Shown: positions 25,301-36,300 of the stretch, piece after piece | How positions within the stretch are numbered: position 1 is the first letter of the stretch | How the letters are laid out: every line of letters begins with the position of its first letter | NCBI RefSeq assembly: GCF_050948175.1 | Contig: NC_135204.1 | Span: 7,431,473-7,495,472, forward strand | Source: Xylocopa sonorina | Taxonomy: Eukaryota; Arthropoda; Insecta; Hymenoptera; Apidae | Length of the DNA stretch: 64,000 nt | Direction: 5' to 3' | Position numbers and translations under genes: made by a program | Notes under the pieces: generated by a model | What the model was told of the DNA's origin: nothing | Database searches by the model: none | The model's input: the letters and a program-made list of their open reading frames with translations, nothing else

Positions 25301-28300
25301 ATCGTTGCTTTGCAACCCTGAGTGTATCTAATGCTGAAGCCTCTCCTCGAGTCTCCAAGGCTCGTCTTGAAGTACAGATACAAGTTACTTCCGGTCGACA
25401 TGATCACCGTAGGATTGTCCTCTGATTTGCCTGTCAGTCTGGCTATTGGCCTGCTCATAGGCGAGTCACCATCTCTGATTAATATATAGTCCCTGTTCAT
25501 CTCTAAATCTAGGTCTTCGATCTGGAAAATTAAATGAACGATTCGACACTCGTTTTGCAATCTTATACAATTTTTTTATAATACTAGTCTCTTCTTGGAT
25601 ACATACTTCCAACGACATTATGCGACCAGGTTGAGCCTGCAAGATGTACAGACATTCTAGTCCTCCAGGATAATTCTGAGGGTATCCAGGCGAGGTGAGA
25701 ACTTGTCCTTGAGGCGTTGCTCGAAGTATTCCTCCGCAAGTCTGCGGCTCAGTCTTCCACGAGGCGCGGAAACCCTTTCTTTCTACTGACGAATCTGTGC
25801 TGAATTTGATGATCATGAAGTTCGAGGCGGATACAAATAATTTGTTACTGAGCTCTTGTTTGCCAGAAAGAGTCGCCAGGTTCACAGACTTCTCCTCAGT
25901 TCGTCCGCCAACCAAGATTTGCACTATGTCGAAGCTCTTCTCCGTTTCGAATTCTTGGAACTGGAATGGAGGGCAGTAGGCTGTTGTTAGCAGCGTCGTT
26001 TTTTTTTTTTTTTACACGACAGAAGCCAAACTAGCAGACTCGTTTGCGTTTCTTTTCGAAGATGAGAAGAGTGTATAAAAGAGGGTAGTAAGGAGGCGTG
26101 TCACGTACCTGTAACAGGATGTTATGGCCTTGGGGCCCCTCCAAGGTCCACTTGCAGTTACTGAGGGGTGCATATTTGTGGGGATAATTAGGACTCTCGA
26201 CTACGTCACCGCTGCTGGCCATGTAAAACTGGCAGTTGACGGGACAGTCTATCTCGTCCGAGAAATCACCGCAGTCGTCCTGTTTGTCGCATCTGAACGC
26301 TGCGTTCACGCACTTGCCGTTGGAACAATGAAACGAGCCTAAACAATTTAATTATTAAAACGATTATTAGTCGCGATCGGATGATATCGATCAGAATTGA
26401 GTCAGATGGGGACGTGATTTACCAGCTGGACAGGCGTTGGCGCGACACATGAAAGGAAGCAACGATTCGCACGTGGTCAGCTCCCACGTTTGTCGGTCAT
26501 CCGTCAACGCGACGTCCACGCATTCACCTGATTGCGGATTCGGCTGCCTCGACGCCCAGAAACCTGAATACCAAAGCTGTTCAATGCCACTGTCCTTCTC
26601 GTTCGTCGAAATTCCAATTAAACTCGCTCAATGAAAATGTACAACTCTTCTCTGATTACTGAATATCAAAAGGTGCTTTAATATCCTCGAATTTGATTAG
26701 AAAAAATTGTGTGCAAGGATTCCAAGTTTCGATCGAAGAGTCGTGGGAAACGATCGAGTTTCTCGACGAACTGCAGGACAGCTGCGGCGAAAGAAGTGTT
26801 ACGTAAATGCACAATGCGTCAGACAGGTAAATCGCGGCTTGCAGACGGGGCAGACGTAAAAGCGACGGTATCTAGCCATTGTTATGGGAAAAGTGTGCCT
26901 TCGTGCTCTCGTATACACCGCGCACAGTTCCGCGTTTCCGTGACCCCGATGGAAACCGGCCAGCCTGCACGTGTGTGTTCGATCGTTAGAAAAGTCTGCG
27001 ATCCAGTTCGCAATTTCGGATCGAACCACCATACAGGGCTGAAATTCCATCGCGTCGTGCAGTTCCACGAATTTAGGTTTCTCCAGCTTTTCGCTAGGAT
27101 TCAATCGCTCCACAGATTTACTCTGCTAGGTTACTCTACATTTAGCAATTGGGTATACGGATCACAAAGTTCCTCGAATTTTAAAGCTTTCGTTTTGTGA
27201 TGACGAATCTATACTTAAATGTCCAAAACTAATATTTCTCTGTATGTTGTAAAGAATTTTTTATGTTCTCCAATTTTGGCGCAAGTAACTCGAACGCGCA
27301 AATACCATATCTGTATTTTTATTACTTCTTATTAAATATACTTGATTACTACTTTTAGAAGTCCAAAACTAGCATCTCTCCTTACGTTTGAAATCAATTT
27401 TTTATGTTCTTCAATTTTGGCGCAAGTAACTCGAAGTACTTCTTATTAAATATACTTGATTACTACTTTTAAAAGTCCAAAACTAGCATCTCTCCATAAA
27501 TTCGCAAACAATTTTTCATATTCTTCAATTTTGACTCAAGCAACTCGAAAGCGCAAATCGAACGCTTTCCTCATCCACTTGGACCAAAGAAAATAACACT
27601 CCTTCCGCGTCTGCAACCGTGTGGCGCCAGAGATAAGTACAGGCTCGGTAGCCACGGACAAAAGTGGGATCCAGTAGCGAGAAGAGTTCGGTAACGTGAT
27701 TGTACAAACCGGCGTATTGCGAGACGAGCATTCCAGCGGCGGATTCGAGCGTGTTGGTCCGTAAATCGTCGAGGGAGGCTAGGCCAAGCCAGTAACGATC
27801 CAAATGCCGGCCGATCATGCTCGCGGACACGTTGTTCTCGCTGTACGACTCCACCACCATCAATTCGCTGCCGTACCTGTAATCGCACATCGATTCGTCC
27901 ATCTCTCCCTTCGTTCCAGCTCGCAATAATAACACAGCTCGCAGAGGCATCCCGCGATGCCCCCCACACACACTTTTCAACTCTGTTCGCTTCGCATTGT
28001 GCTTTCGTTCCACCTTCGAGTGGGTCTTGGATCGTCGAACGTTAATGACTTTCACGATCGGCGATCGTTTGAAACGGTTCATCGAGAGAGTTGAAACGAG
28101 GAATTTGTGGAATCGTTAAATACGTTAACTGTATACAGTAAGAACGGTTATTTTGGAATTTCGTTTGATAATTGACAGTTTTAGATGTTAGAGAGTGAGA
28201 TTAGGTAGTGGAAGGGAAGAGACGCGAAGGTCGAACGAAAGTTCCGTTATTTCAAATATTACGTTACGATTTTAGAATAGAAGCTTGCAATATTTCTGCT

Positions 28301-31300
28301 CGCGAAGTTGCTGAACTCCTGAAGAGCCGCGAAACGCAGGATACCTGACCTTGAAAGGCGGTATCGAGTGCAGCGCGGTGAGAATACTATCGACGATTGA
28401 TCCACTTACCTCCTGCATAGTTCCGCCGCCTTTTCCCAAGAGTGCCTGATGTTGAAGAACTTGTAACAATGTATGCCTCTCAGTTCCCATCCTGCGCAGG
28501 AAAAAGTCTCGTGACGCTTCTCGTTACGCGTAACAACGATACCGATATCTCATTTACAAGCTTACAAACTTCTGAATAGAATCGATCTCTCATAGTAACC
28601 CGTCTAAACTAATCTTCTTCTCTAAAAAAATGCTTCTGACATTCAAATGTCAGAACCTTGCGCTCGACGCGCACAGTGTTCGATAGTGGTCTCGTGGTTC
28701 GTACAATGGCGATCGTTTCGAGGGGGATGCGAGTCAGGTGACTCGACGGATCGATTTACGAGCGAGGGTCGAAGCCATTGATGCAACTTGGTTGCAGGAA
28801 ACGCGGTTAACCGGCGACCTGTGCAGACAGCGACGGACGCAACGACCTCGATCGTTTTTAGCGCGACGCTGGCCGTGCGAGCGGGCAGAGTCAAAGGTAG
28901 GTCGGTGGGTAAGCGGGTAACACATTGTAAAAGAGAATCCGTCACGTCGAGTGAAACGTCGCTCGCGTGCTCCTCTTTGTTGACTGTTCGAGGAAACGCG
29001 TTGGCAAACAGGATTTAATTAAGCGTTTTCGATTTTCTCAACGTCCCACGTGGTCATTCGATAAATGGGGACGAGTGGGTTAGAGTCAATTTTGGGACAC
29101 AGTGGAGTCTTTACGCAGGTACCATTTTTTTGGGTCACTGTTTGAGAAGCGTTTCTTCGTTTACTTTTGTACAACCGATTTTTAGAGGGTAGTAATTGAA
29201 AGAATATTTAGAAAATTTACCGTTGGAAGGTTTAGTTGTGCAGTAAGGTGGTTTTATAATGCGTGTTGTTAGGCAGTGATTTTTCTCGACGCGGCTCGCG
29301 TTGAACTCACCGAGAGACACCATCACGGCCTTCCTTTCTTTGGAAAGGTCAGACGGCCATGTTCGTATCTCGTATGCGGTTCTCGTCCGCGCTTATTAAC
29401 GTTTCTCGATCGACGGAATGCGCGTAGAATGTTTTTTTCCACCAAGTTACCTCAACGTATGCTAATCAAAAGTGTTGCAAGTCGTGCATGATGTAACGGG
29501 TACTATCGTTAACAGTCATTAGCTCGTTCGATCAATTTCTCGCGCAACAAACTGCATACAAACTCCAACTTTAATGCAACTATCCAAAAAAAACAGGTAC
29601 CTCTAATTCCTCGATCACATTTCCCAATTCGTTCCTACCAGAAATTATTTATCTACTCTGCGCGTTTTAATCGCACGTTGTCTGATCGTCTCGACGAAAC
29701 CAGTCCACCAGCTGCGCGATCTCCATCCGCATCGTGCGTCTACGAGAATACGTTAGTAGACCAACAGATGATCGAACGCCTGCCGGATGCTCCACTTTTT
29801 GGAATCCCGTTCGAGCCGCGAACGTGGAAGGCGGAGGGGCCGTGACGCGAATCCGCTCGCGGTGTGTATTTTTAGGACCGCTCCCTTGCGACCTTACCCT
29901 GACTACCAGCCAGAGTAAAAAGCAGAGAGAAAGAGAGAGAGGCAGAGAGAGAGAAAGAGAGAGAGGAGGGCCAAGGAGAGGCAGAAGGATTCACGGTTAA
30001 GGAATGTCGTCCGGTGGTACGCCCCCTCCCAGATCCTTCGGTCCACCGTCTCTACCTGTGCGATCCTGCAACGGCGGTATGCCATTATTGTGCGCCAGGT
30101 CGAGAATTTTTCGACCAGCTGCTCGATGCAACTGCCTCCGCGGGAGACGCGTCTCAGGCACACCACTAATCTGTGGGAGTGGCCGCCCCTTTCGTTACGC
30201 TTTGTGGGGGGGTTGCAGACCGTTTCGTGCACGCGTTTCGGGTATTGTAGCCATTTTCCTAGGGATCGTTGAGATACCACGCGGGAGGACGTGAAGGATT
30301 TTCGAGTTGTTAATGATTTTGGGTAGAAAAGAAGTGTTTTCAATAGAGTTTAAGGGATGGTTTGAGAATTTTTCAGTTGTTAATGATTCTAGGTAGAAAA
30401 GAAGTATTTTCAATAGAGTTTAAGGGATGATTTGAAAATTTTTGGTACTTTTGAGGTATGGTAGGACTTTCAATAGAGGTTCGCAGAAGTTCTGTCAACA
30501 CAGACGTATACAATTTTCCAATTCTTTTGTTCGTGAGACTGTAAGGGCTTGGCAGAGGAATTAATTCAGTTGCACGGTGATTTTTCAGTGGACGTCCATG
30601 AGACAAATTATTCAGACCTTGAAAGATCGAATCGTGAGCTGTGTACTTGGAAGGTACATGGACGGGATGTACGAGTTGGAGTAAAGTCGCTTTCGAAGCT
30701 CGACGCAGGGTTCTCGTTCGTCCGAAAGCGGCAGATTCGTTCGCTGCTGGATAGGTCCGGCTCTGAATCGAACTTGAAACGTCTCGAGCGCACGCGACAG
30801 AACACGGTTAACGATCAAGTAGCTTCGTACTGGTACGTGCAACCTACTTAATTGCGCTGCCAGTAACGAGGAAAAGTGGAGCAGCGTTACGAATGGCCGA
30901 ACTCTTATCCTCATTGTCCCTCGCGTGATTTATTCCCCGTACAAGTCTCGCTTCGATGTTCCCCGTCGTGCCTTCGAATCCCATCAACGTATCAACTATT
31001 ATTCCACATAAAAAAAGCCTACAATTTTTCTCTTTAAATAAAAACAAAAATTACCTGCGATATTCTTCACTTCAAAACTGAAACAAATATTGTAGAAATA
31101 TTTCAATTTCTTTATTCTAATTTTTAATCGTGTGCTAAGTACTCCTTTTTATCATAAAGTCAAACGTTTCACGTGTCATTTAAAGAAGTGGAATGTTTTT
31201 GAAAATAAATAGCTGTGCTATGGATATACCGTGATCAATAAATTTCTCGTTTCCATTAAGCAACGTCGACAGTAAGGTCGCGCGAAAAAGATTCCTCCAA

Positions 31301-33977
31301 GTCTTTGGACGAGGTCATCCGTTTCGAAGCATGACCTCGGTCCACGCGTTCAACAGTCTACCTGGCCAGGCATTGGGCCACCGGGTGCGACCTTTTCAAG
31401 GCAACCTCTCGCACTATTACCTGCCTTAGAGCCTACTCGCGAGCGCGATGAAACATTTTTTGGCGTTTACTCACCGTTCGGACAGGTGAAGACGTTCGTG
31501 GTGGGAACCTGTAACAAAAGAAACGCAGCGATAGGTTAGAAACGGTTTACAGCGCAGTAACTCAGGGGTGCCCGATCGTCAATGCCACTTTAGGATCCCT
31601 CGCTCCCGATAAAGAGGCGGCAGTTTCGTGTAATCAATTTTACGGTCCCTTGCGTAACTCTCGAGCGCGCTTTCTCGCACCTGGAGTCTTCGTAAAAGCG
31701 TCTCGCGGCGAGGAAATATTCTGAAGGGAAAGTACTCGCGTGGACCCAGAGATTTATCTCGCCACTATCCTCGTTGTTCGCGCGAGAACGGTGATTTCTT
31801 GCTCGAAAGCCTCGCGCGTGTATATTCAAATCAATCGCGTGTTCTCCTCTTCTCAGAACTTTCAACATTACCAGAAAGTAGAGAAGAATAATCCTTTACG
31901 AATTGTAATCTCCTCGCATACGTCCTCACGGTTCTTCTAACGACACTCGATCGCACGCCCAAGTAACTCGAATATAAACTTGAAACCACGCAAATAATCG
32001 TACGCACGCCCACAGTTTCCTCCGAGATCTGCAAAAGAAGACAATAATCCCAGCGCGATACCAACACGCAACCGACGAAACTCGAGTACGTCCGCGCAGA
32101 GTCGTGGGACCAGAGCCATGAATCAGAACCGGAAGAGCGCGTGGAAACGTCGCGTCTGTTACGAAGTCGATTACATAAAAAAAATCGCGGATGTCGTCGC
32201 TGCCATTGCTCGAGGACGAAAGTTCCTCAGTTCCTCTTCTCTGATCTCAACGACGTTCTCGTCTTCGTCTTCGTTTCGCGACAGGATCTACGTGGAAGAC
32301 GCACATCGAGCGGCGCGGATCCTCGTCTAACAGATCCGAGGTAAAACGGCATTGTTAGTCAGCGCGGGAGAAAGTGAACGAGGCCAATCTAGCGGAGAAT
32401 CTCTGTTTTGCGCTCATCCTCACCGGAAAGAGGCGCCGTGGGTTCGTACGTGGAACGTCGTCTCGGTGCCGCAGCCGCTTGGCTCGCTCGCTCGCTCGCG
32501 AGTTTCCTTCGCGTACCAGAATATCAGTGACATAACGGTGAGCTGCATTCCTCAGGTGGAGACGCGATCAGAGGTGAAACGAACGGTGGAATTCCACGTG
32601 ATCGGACGACGATCACTCGCTGGCATTGCACGCTGGGATTTCTGCTTCGTTTCGATTACTTTTACGAAGAAATATTCGAGTTCAGTCGTGGAGAACTTAA
32701 ATCGATAGAATTGTTCGAATAGATAGAGACTGTATCGAGATTCAGATGGAGTTTTTGCGATTTTAGGATCGATTAGAATCAGTTTCTTCGATACCATACA
32801 AAGTGGATCGTTTAAGTCCTGCTGTGGCTTTTAAATTTGATTTAACATGGAGGATGACATTGTTAACGAAAATACCAGCGACGTTATAAAAAGGTTTCTC
32901 GATTTCGAAGAAACTAACCGAACCAGCAACGGCCACGGGGATAATCGGAAACGATTTCGAATCAGGTTTTTCCGGCGAAGAAACCGCACGAGGCCTTTCC
33001 CCTGAGCGCACGCGCTATATTTGAAATGTTGCGAGCGTAGAACAGTTGGCAACATTGTTGGCGCGTCGTTGGTGGTGCACGCGCGTGTACACGCGTGTGC
33101 AGACCCGGCTGAAATTCACTTTCACCTCGCGCAGGCCACCATCCACGTACCAGCGAGCAAACAACCGAGCAATGGTAACTTCTGTGGGGCAGCCATGGCC
33201 AATTACTTCATAATCTCTGGCTGAATTCCACGACGCTAGACGGTGGTGTTATCGCGCGGAACGAAGACTCCAGGACGCCCTCCTGGCACACCAGCGCCGT
33301 TCTCCAAGCCCAGAAATCTCGATGGCTCTCGCGTGACCATCGGTCGCGTGAGAACGACTCTCCTCTCGAATCGAACTTCAACTGCTCTTCACTCCTTTTC
33401 AAGCTGTTCTTGCTGACATCATGATCCGTAAAAAACTTGGCACCAAGTCGATACCTCGAGTTAAGTCGTTAAACGACACGAATTAATAAATAAATCGCTG
33501 ACTTTACTCACGCACTTAGAAAGGATTCTTAATAAAGATTAGATATCCCAGAATGCTAATAGTTCTCGTTGATAACCGCACAAACGGCGTGCAATCAATG
33601 CGCAGCTAAGTGTGTATTTCCCAAGCACCAGCAATTGGCCATTAATCATCGATGACCCACAGAGAAGTACCATTTCCCTCGAGCCTCATGAATCAACCGT
33701 ACAGAAGGGGTCCCAATAGAGCACGGAAGAGAATCGTAATGACGCGACAACATTTCGACGATCGAGGCTCGTAACGCGACTTCTCGACCCAATTTCGAGG
33801 CTCGCTGGTGTTCATCGCGCGCTGTTGGAGCGCGTTGCAGAACAATGGCGGTGCCATCGGGAAGAGCTGCATGCATATGTAGCGGAATAATAATCGAACG
33901 CTCACCTGAGACTCCGTTAGCTGAAGATGGCACAAGAGGACGGCGACCCACACGGCCGCCAATTCTCTTATCAGCAT
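11622..33977 (-). CDS. uif: uninflatable: giant apical EGF/CUB/sushi/discoidin membrane protein
   Basis: I model 35 coding exons. Every junction is GT-AG and in phase, and the sum is 10,635 nt, giving 3,544 aa, close to the size of Drosophila Uif as I recall it. Domain order: signal peptide 1-24; C-type lectin-like about 32-163; LDLa about 164-203; CUB x3 to 541; sushi domains; EGF; F5/8C; EGF; sushi; second F5/8C; HYR x2; sushi; GCC2/GCC3; 14 consecutive EGFs; laminin G; HYR; sushi; GCC2/GCC3; two EGFs; one membrane span about 3404-3428; cytoplasmic tail of about 116 residues. There are 18 EGF-like repeats in all. In Drosophila, Uif is an apical membrane protein of ectodermal epithelia, needed for tracheal inflation, and has been linked to Notch signalling. 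The weakest junction is the exon 4 donor (GTTTGT). Exon coordinates are in the segment entries below. Confidence 0.93.
12110..12480 (-). repeat. Tandem repeat (period about 106 bp, four copies) carrying splice-donor copies
   Basis: Copies of ACCAACCTTTC (AAAG followed by GTTGGT on the minus strand) occur at 12140, 12246 and 12458. A degraded copy near 12350 (GCAAACTTTC) keeps the 106-bp register. The rightmost copy contains the real donor at the end of uif exon 34 (12464); the others lie in the following intron. The flanking 25-30 bp, coding in exon 34, are also recognisable in the copies. Confidence 0.7.
13486..14123 (-). other. uif: uif exon 31: second GCC2/GCC3 (ephrin-receptor-like) block
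   Basis: A single 638-nt exon codes about 212 residues with four Cys-rich GCC2/GCC3 units of the pattern C-x-x-G-x-Y-x(n)-C-x-x-C-P-x-G. Examples are CAVGTYYDEESKQCLSCP and CEPGTYLNGSLNECMECK. The first block of this kind is in exon 20. These modules occur in large extracellular proteins such as SVEP1. Confidence 0.88.
14234..16357 (-). other. uif: uif exons 27-30: sushi domain and a membrane-proximal module of unknown fold
   Basis: Exons are 16145-16357, 15901-16056, 15704-15827 and 14234-14424. Exon 27 is a sushi-like domain starting SDFCPELADP. Exons 28-30 (about residues 2943-3099) match no domain I recognise. They include FRIKMNFPTSVLCNEAGQG and a paired-Cys core (NFCSYSF, then ECKDLHIDVQC), followed by an acidic linker. 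The position between sushi and GCC2/GCC3 mirrors that of exons 18-19. The intron before exon 30 is about 1.3 kb (14425-15703) and holds no other gene I can see. Confidence 0.82.
16447..17564 (-). other. uif: uif exons 24-26: laminin-G/concanavalin-like domain and third HYR
   Basis: Exons are 17399-17564, 17068-17319 and 16447-16988. Residues about 2552-2690 form a laminin-G/pentraxin-type jelly roll, with TVAMWVQYTQKDEAGIFFTL, DGQWHHVAVVWNG and GHLTKVQIWSRAL. An EGF-like remnant (HCGQRVCPPGYGGSKCQ) follows. The HYR domain runs from DKIPPKVEHCPGD to DQAGNSASCNFKVYV. Confidence 0.88.
17643..19036 (-). other. uif: uif exons 21-23: array of eleven EGF-like repeats
   Basis: Exons are 18153-19036, 17843-18093 and 17643-17774. 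Eleven EGF repeats run in tandem, several with the calcium-binding form (NINECGDKPC, NIDDCASYPC) and a consensus C-x-C-x-x-G-[WYF]-x-G-x-x-C. Together with three in exon 20 they make 14 consecutive repeats. The array resembles those of Notch ligands and Crumbs, but the surrounding domains are those of Uif. Confidence 0.93.
19106..19947 (-). other. uif: uif exon 20: first GCC2/GCC3 block and three EGFs
   Basis: This 842-nt exon starts with about five GCC2/GCC3 units (LHCPAGTYAGEKQKQCTSCP, then CPKGFYQNSDRQGSC and so on). Three EGF-like repeats follow: CQHGGLCVPMGHGVQC, DIDECASQPCYNGATC and DCSNDTCPERAMC. Confidence 0.9.
20026..21104 (-). other. uif: uif exons 17-19: HYR, sushi and an unassigned module
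   Basis: Exons are 20652-21104, 20351-20568 and 20026-20278. Exon 17 is a HYR domain (DVTPPKLSCPQSYVIEL to DSSGNRASCNFQVSV) and a sushi domain ending at VVPDC. Exons 18-19 (residues about 1692-1848) have no domain I recognise. They contain YHVVAAVTYRANGAV, a Cys-containing middle and MDFILVIVPAIRQPQLYDLC. GCC2/GCC3 repeats follow in the next exon. Confidence 0.85.
21185..23776 (-). other. uif: uif exons 13-16: EGFs, two F5/8C discoidin domains, sushi and HYR
   Basis: Exons are 23574-23776, 22878-23501, 22660-22783 and 21185-22507. Exon 13 codes a cbEGF (DINECASSQCDLASTEC). The first F5/8C domain (GGIPDESITVSSSENG to CLKLEIMGC) spans exons 13-14. A second EGF (NECAINNGGCQQKC) follows, with a sushi across exons 14-15. 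Exon 16, at 1,323 nt the longest, carries three sushi-like units, the second F5/8C domain (SGRIPDSAINATSE to CLKFELMGC) and a HYR domain ending at CEINITVP. Confidence 0.9.
23952..24825 (-). other. uif: uif exons 10-12: four sushi (CCP) domains
   Basis: Exons are 24463-24825, 24205-24387 and 23952-24128. Exon 10 codes two sushi domains (DCPQLQSGEGALA to IPKC; VYCGPVPQIDNGF to KPSC). Exons 11 and 12 code one each (CSPLPEAPHSNIT to VPKC; KCPLLPTIKNGFVV to VPTC). For exon 11 I chose the donor GTGGGT, because it alone keeps exon 12 in frame; a GTATTT four bases further would not. Confidence 0.9.
24907..26338 (-). other. uif: uif exons 6-9: LDLa domain and three CUB domains
   Basis: Exons are 26109-26338, 25607-25960, 25147-25521 and 24907-25075. 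The LDLa domain has six Cys, the last part being CDKQDDCGDFSDEIDC with the calcium-binding acidic residues. Three CUB domains follow, each opening with the usual SPxYPxxYP-like turn (VESPNYPHKYAPLSNC; LTSPGYPQNYPGGLEC; QSPSFGLNDYPNNQEC). Confidence 0.9.
27221..27560. repeat. Tandem duplication in uif intron 4 (three copies)
   Basis: Units beginning GTCCAAAACTA start at 27221, 27361 and 27475 (spacing 140 and 114). They share AATTTTTTATGTTCT and TTTTGGCGCAAGTAACTCGAA. No protein-coding content. Confidence 0.8.
29917..29972. repeat. GA-rich microsatellite
   Basis: An imperfect purine run of GAGA and GAAAGAGAG units inside uif intron 2. Such runs can bind GAGA factor, but an intronic function is not shown. 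Confidence 0.7.
30306..30440. repeat. Two-copy tandem duplication, period 70 bp
   Basis: GTTGTTAATGATT followed by GGTAGAAAAGAAGT and CAATAGAGTTTAAGGGATG occurs at 30306 and 30376, nearly identical. Confidence 0.8.
31509..33905. other. uif: uif intron 1 of the coding region (about 2.4 kb)
   Basis: CpG-rich intron. Short open frames on both strands overlap each other and look accidental. Nothing else was recognised. Confidence 0.55.
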
Positions 33978-33981
33978 ATTC
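33906..33981 (-). other. uif: uif exon with start codon and signal peptide
   Basis: The acceptor CTCTGTTACAG ends just before GAAT and the ATG at 33977. The coding part is 24 codons (MLIRELAAVWVAVLLCHLQL, then TESQ) and ends at a donor GTGAGA. It has a charged start, a hydrophobic core and a small-residue cleavage region: a signal peptide. It joins exon 2 in phase 0. The acceptor four bases upstream of the ATG means the 5'UTR lies in at least one further exon upstream. Confidence 0.85.
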
Positions 33982-35124
33982 CTGTAACAGAGAAAAGAGG
34001 CCTCGTTTGAACAGGCTGTTCGTCAACGCGCATGTCGAGAAGAGAGCGTTGTTACAGGGGCGACGTTGTTTGGACAGTGGACGAGGACGAAGTTTCGGAC
34101 CTTGGCACTTTCGAAACGCATAATTTATACGTTTAACGTTGTTTAAACTGTCCCTAAACAAGCGAGCAGAGTACAATACGAACGTTCTGCAGTCACAAGC
34201 AAAAAAAGAGTGCATTCGCCAAGCTAGCACTTGCGTCAGAAGACACGTATCCTTATTGATATATATATTCTTGCTGCGAAATGAGTTTTATTAATTATAC
34301 ACAGCGATACGATATATATGTTAATGAGTGTTAAAAGGAACGGAACATGGAAGAGGTTAAGTCATCGATTGCTCAACGCGATCTCTTTCGACTCGCTCAG
34401 AATCCTTAGATTACATTCGATCTTGAACACACTGACAACGAGTGTTCGCAAAGGGGGCTGTGTTTAAGAACAGTTGAAATCGAGAGGATAATCGGAGAAA
34501 GCGAAACTGGCTCGATAGTAGCTACGTTTTTGTTAAACGTGCATCTTCCTGCGAAAGACGAGTTAATGTCCGCGGAAGCGCAAGCGCGGGGTGTCGAAAA
34601 CGCCAGGTGCGAGATGGCTGATCGACGCTCGTTCAGGTTAACGTTCGAAACGCAGGGTTCAACGAGGCAGGTCGCTGAATATGCGGAAGACGAGTCGAAG
34701 TCCGTACGAGTGGGGCACGCCAGTGTTTCCCATAAAATTCCTTACGGTTTCCGCGGCTGAATTGTGGCACACCGGTTGCATAGCTCGCCGCGTAACCGAG
34801 AACCGTGATAAATCGCCGTGGACATCGAGCGTCGCGGTACGACAGCCTTTCTCGCGATTTTACCACGTATAATCGCATCCGAATGATTGATATCCGATAA
34901 TTCGCTGCGTTGGGTAATCGGGAATCGAACGGAAAGGCTTCGATCGTGGCGTGCCTTTAATACCCACGCTGAAGAACTATGAAAGAATTTGAGAAGCAAC
35001 CGAACCAGCGAACGAGGCGCGACAGGAGGCCAACGACTTCGATTTCTCCGACGAATCCACCTTGTGAAGCGTGCGTTCGACGCGTAGGAAGACGCACGCT
35101 CTAATGGGTCCCTCTTAGAAACCG

Positions 35125-35535
35125 TTATGCTTCTACTGACAATCGAGTTTGTCGCCTAGAGATAACTGACAGTGGTCTAAAACCATGAGAGAACGAATCG
35201 TACGTCTAATGACTGATCTTCATTTTGATCGATCTACGAAAGAAGCTAATTATGTTTCTCTATTCCTCCACTGACAATCAATTTTGTCGCCTAGAGATAA
35301 CTGACAGTGGTCTAAAACCATGAGAGAACGAATCGTACGTCTAATGACTGATCTTCATTTTGATCGATCTTCGAAAGAAGCTAATTATGTTTCTCTATTC
35401 CTCCACTGACAATCAATTTTGTCGCCCAGAGATAACTGACAGTGGTCTGAAACCATGAGAGAACGAATCGTATATTTATTGGTTGATCTTCGTTTGGATC
35501 GAACTTTCAAAGAAGCTAATTATATCTCTCTGTTA
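35125..35535. repeat. Tandem duplication, period 135 bp, three copies
   Basis: Units share TGACAATC(G/A)A(G/T)TTTGTCGCC, TAACTGACAGTGGTCT and ACCATGAGAGAACGAATCGT, and start at 35137, 35272 and 35407. The first two are almost identical; the third is more diverged. Confidence 0.9.
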
Positions 35536-36024
35536 CGAGAAAGAAGTCCAAGCGCCTGGTTTTCTTGCAGAGGACGTCGATTGGTGTGTTATTTGCCTCT
35601 AAACAGCGCTGTACGCGGCCAGATTTCCCGCAAGCGTAATCTCTGGCGTGGCCAGACGATAGAGACTTCCTGTCGATTGCGGGTAACGGGTCTTCCGGCC
35701 CAGTCGTGCGATCAATGCGCTCGTCGAACGCGCTCACGTGAACGGGCAGGGAATAAATAAATCCGCTGCGTGAATCGACGATTAGAGGAGCGACCTGATT
35801 ATACCTTCCCAGCGAGGGAATCGAGGTGTAGCAGCTGGTTCCTCCTGCGATGAGTACCGTTAACTGCTATCGAGCGCCTCCCGCGTTGCGTTGTCTTCCT
35901 ACGTTTAATTAGTTCCCTGGGGACGGATGTCGAAGTCCTCGCGAGTCGCCACCTTTCCGGTTTCGAACCACGCGGAGGGTTCTTTGGGCTTGAATGGAGT
36001 TTGTTCGGCTAATTCTTAACTCGC

Positions 36025-36300
36025 GTGACTCAGGTATTGGGTTCGTAAGTTTGTTGGTCAGGAGTTGCATATTATGTGGAAATTGTATATTTTGGGGTTG
36101 AGTTTTAATTAGTATCGTAATGGTTGCTCGGTAAATAAATGAACAGAGGTGGATCAGAGGTGACGTGAGTCAGGCATTGGGTTCGTAAGTTTGTTGATCA
36201 GAAGTTGCAGATTGCGTGGAAATTGTATATTTTGGGGTTGTATTTTAATTAGCATCGTAATGGTCGCTGGATAAATAAATGGACAGAGGTGGATGCTCTT
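36025..36300. repeat. Tandem duplication, period 140 bp, two copies
   Basis: Units begin GTGACTCAGG at 36025 and GTGAGTCAGG at 36165. They share GGGTTCGTAAGTTTGTTG and TGTATATTTTGGGGTTG. Confidence 0.85.

Larger units (their letters stand above)
28492..31474. other. uif: uif intron 2 (about 3 kb)
   Basis: No other gene was recognised. It contains a purine-rich GA repeat (about 29917-29972), a two-copy tandem duplication near 30306-30440, and CpG-rich DNA from 28650 to 29050. Confidence 0.6.
26423..31508 (-). other. uif: uif exons 2-5: C-type lectin-like domain
   Basis: Exons are 31475-31508, 28410-28491, 27710-27876 and 26423-26563. The joined product reads VPTTNVFTCPNGWELRG, HCYKFFNIRHSWEKAAELC, WLGLASLDD, GFWASRQPNPQSGECVDV and WELTTCESLLPFMCR. 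This is a C-type lectin fold with its WLGL and WxxxxC landmarks. No EPN or QPD sugar-binding triplet is obvious, so carbohydrate binding is doubtful. Exons 2 and 3 are short (34 and 82 nt) and separated by 3 kb, so they are easily missed. Confidence 0.85.

Noticed and set aside
26709..27200. 163-codon plus-strand frame in uif intron 4
   Set aside because: Lies in an intron, without protein-like features or a splice context.
33646..34230. 194-codon minus-strand frame over the uif signal-peptide exon
   Set aside because: It overlaps in another frame the exon that fits the uif phase exactly, and has no recognisable content.
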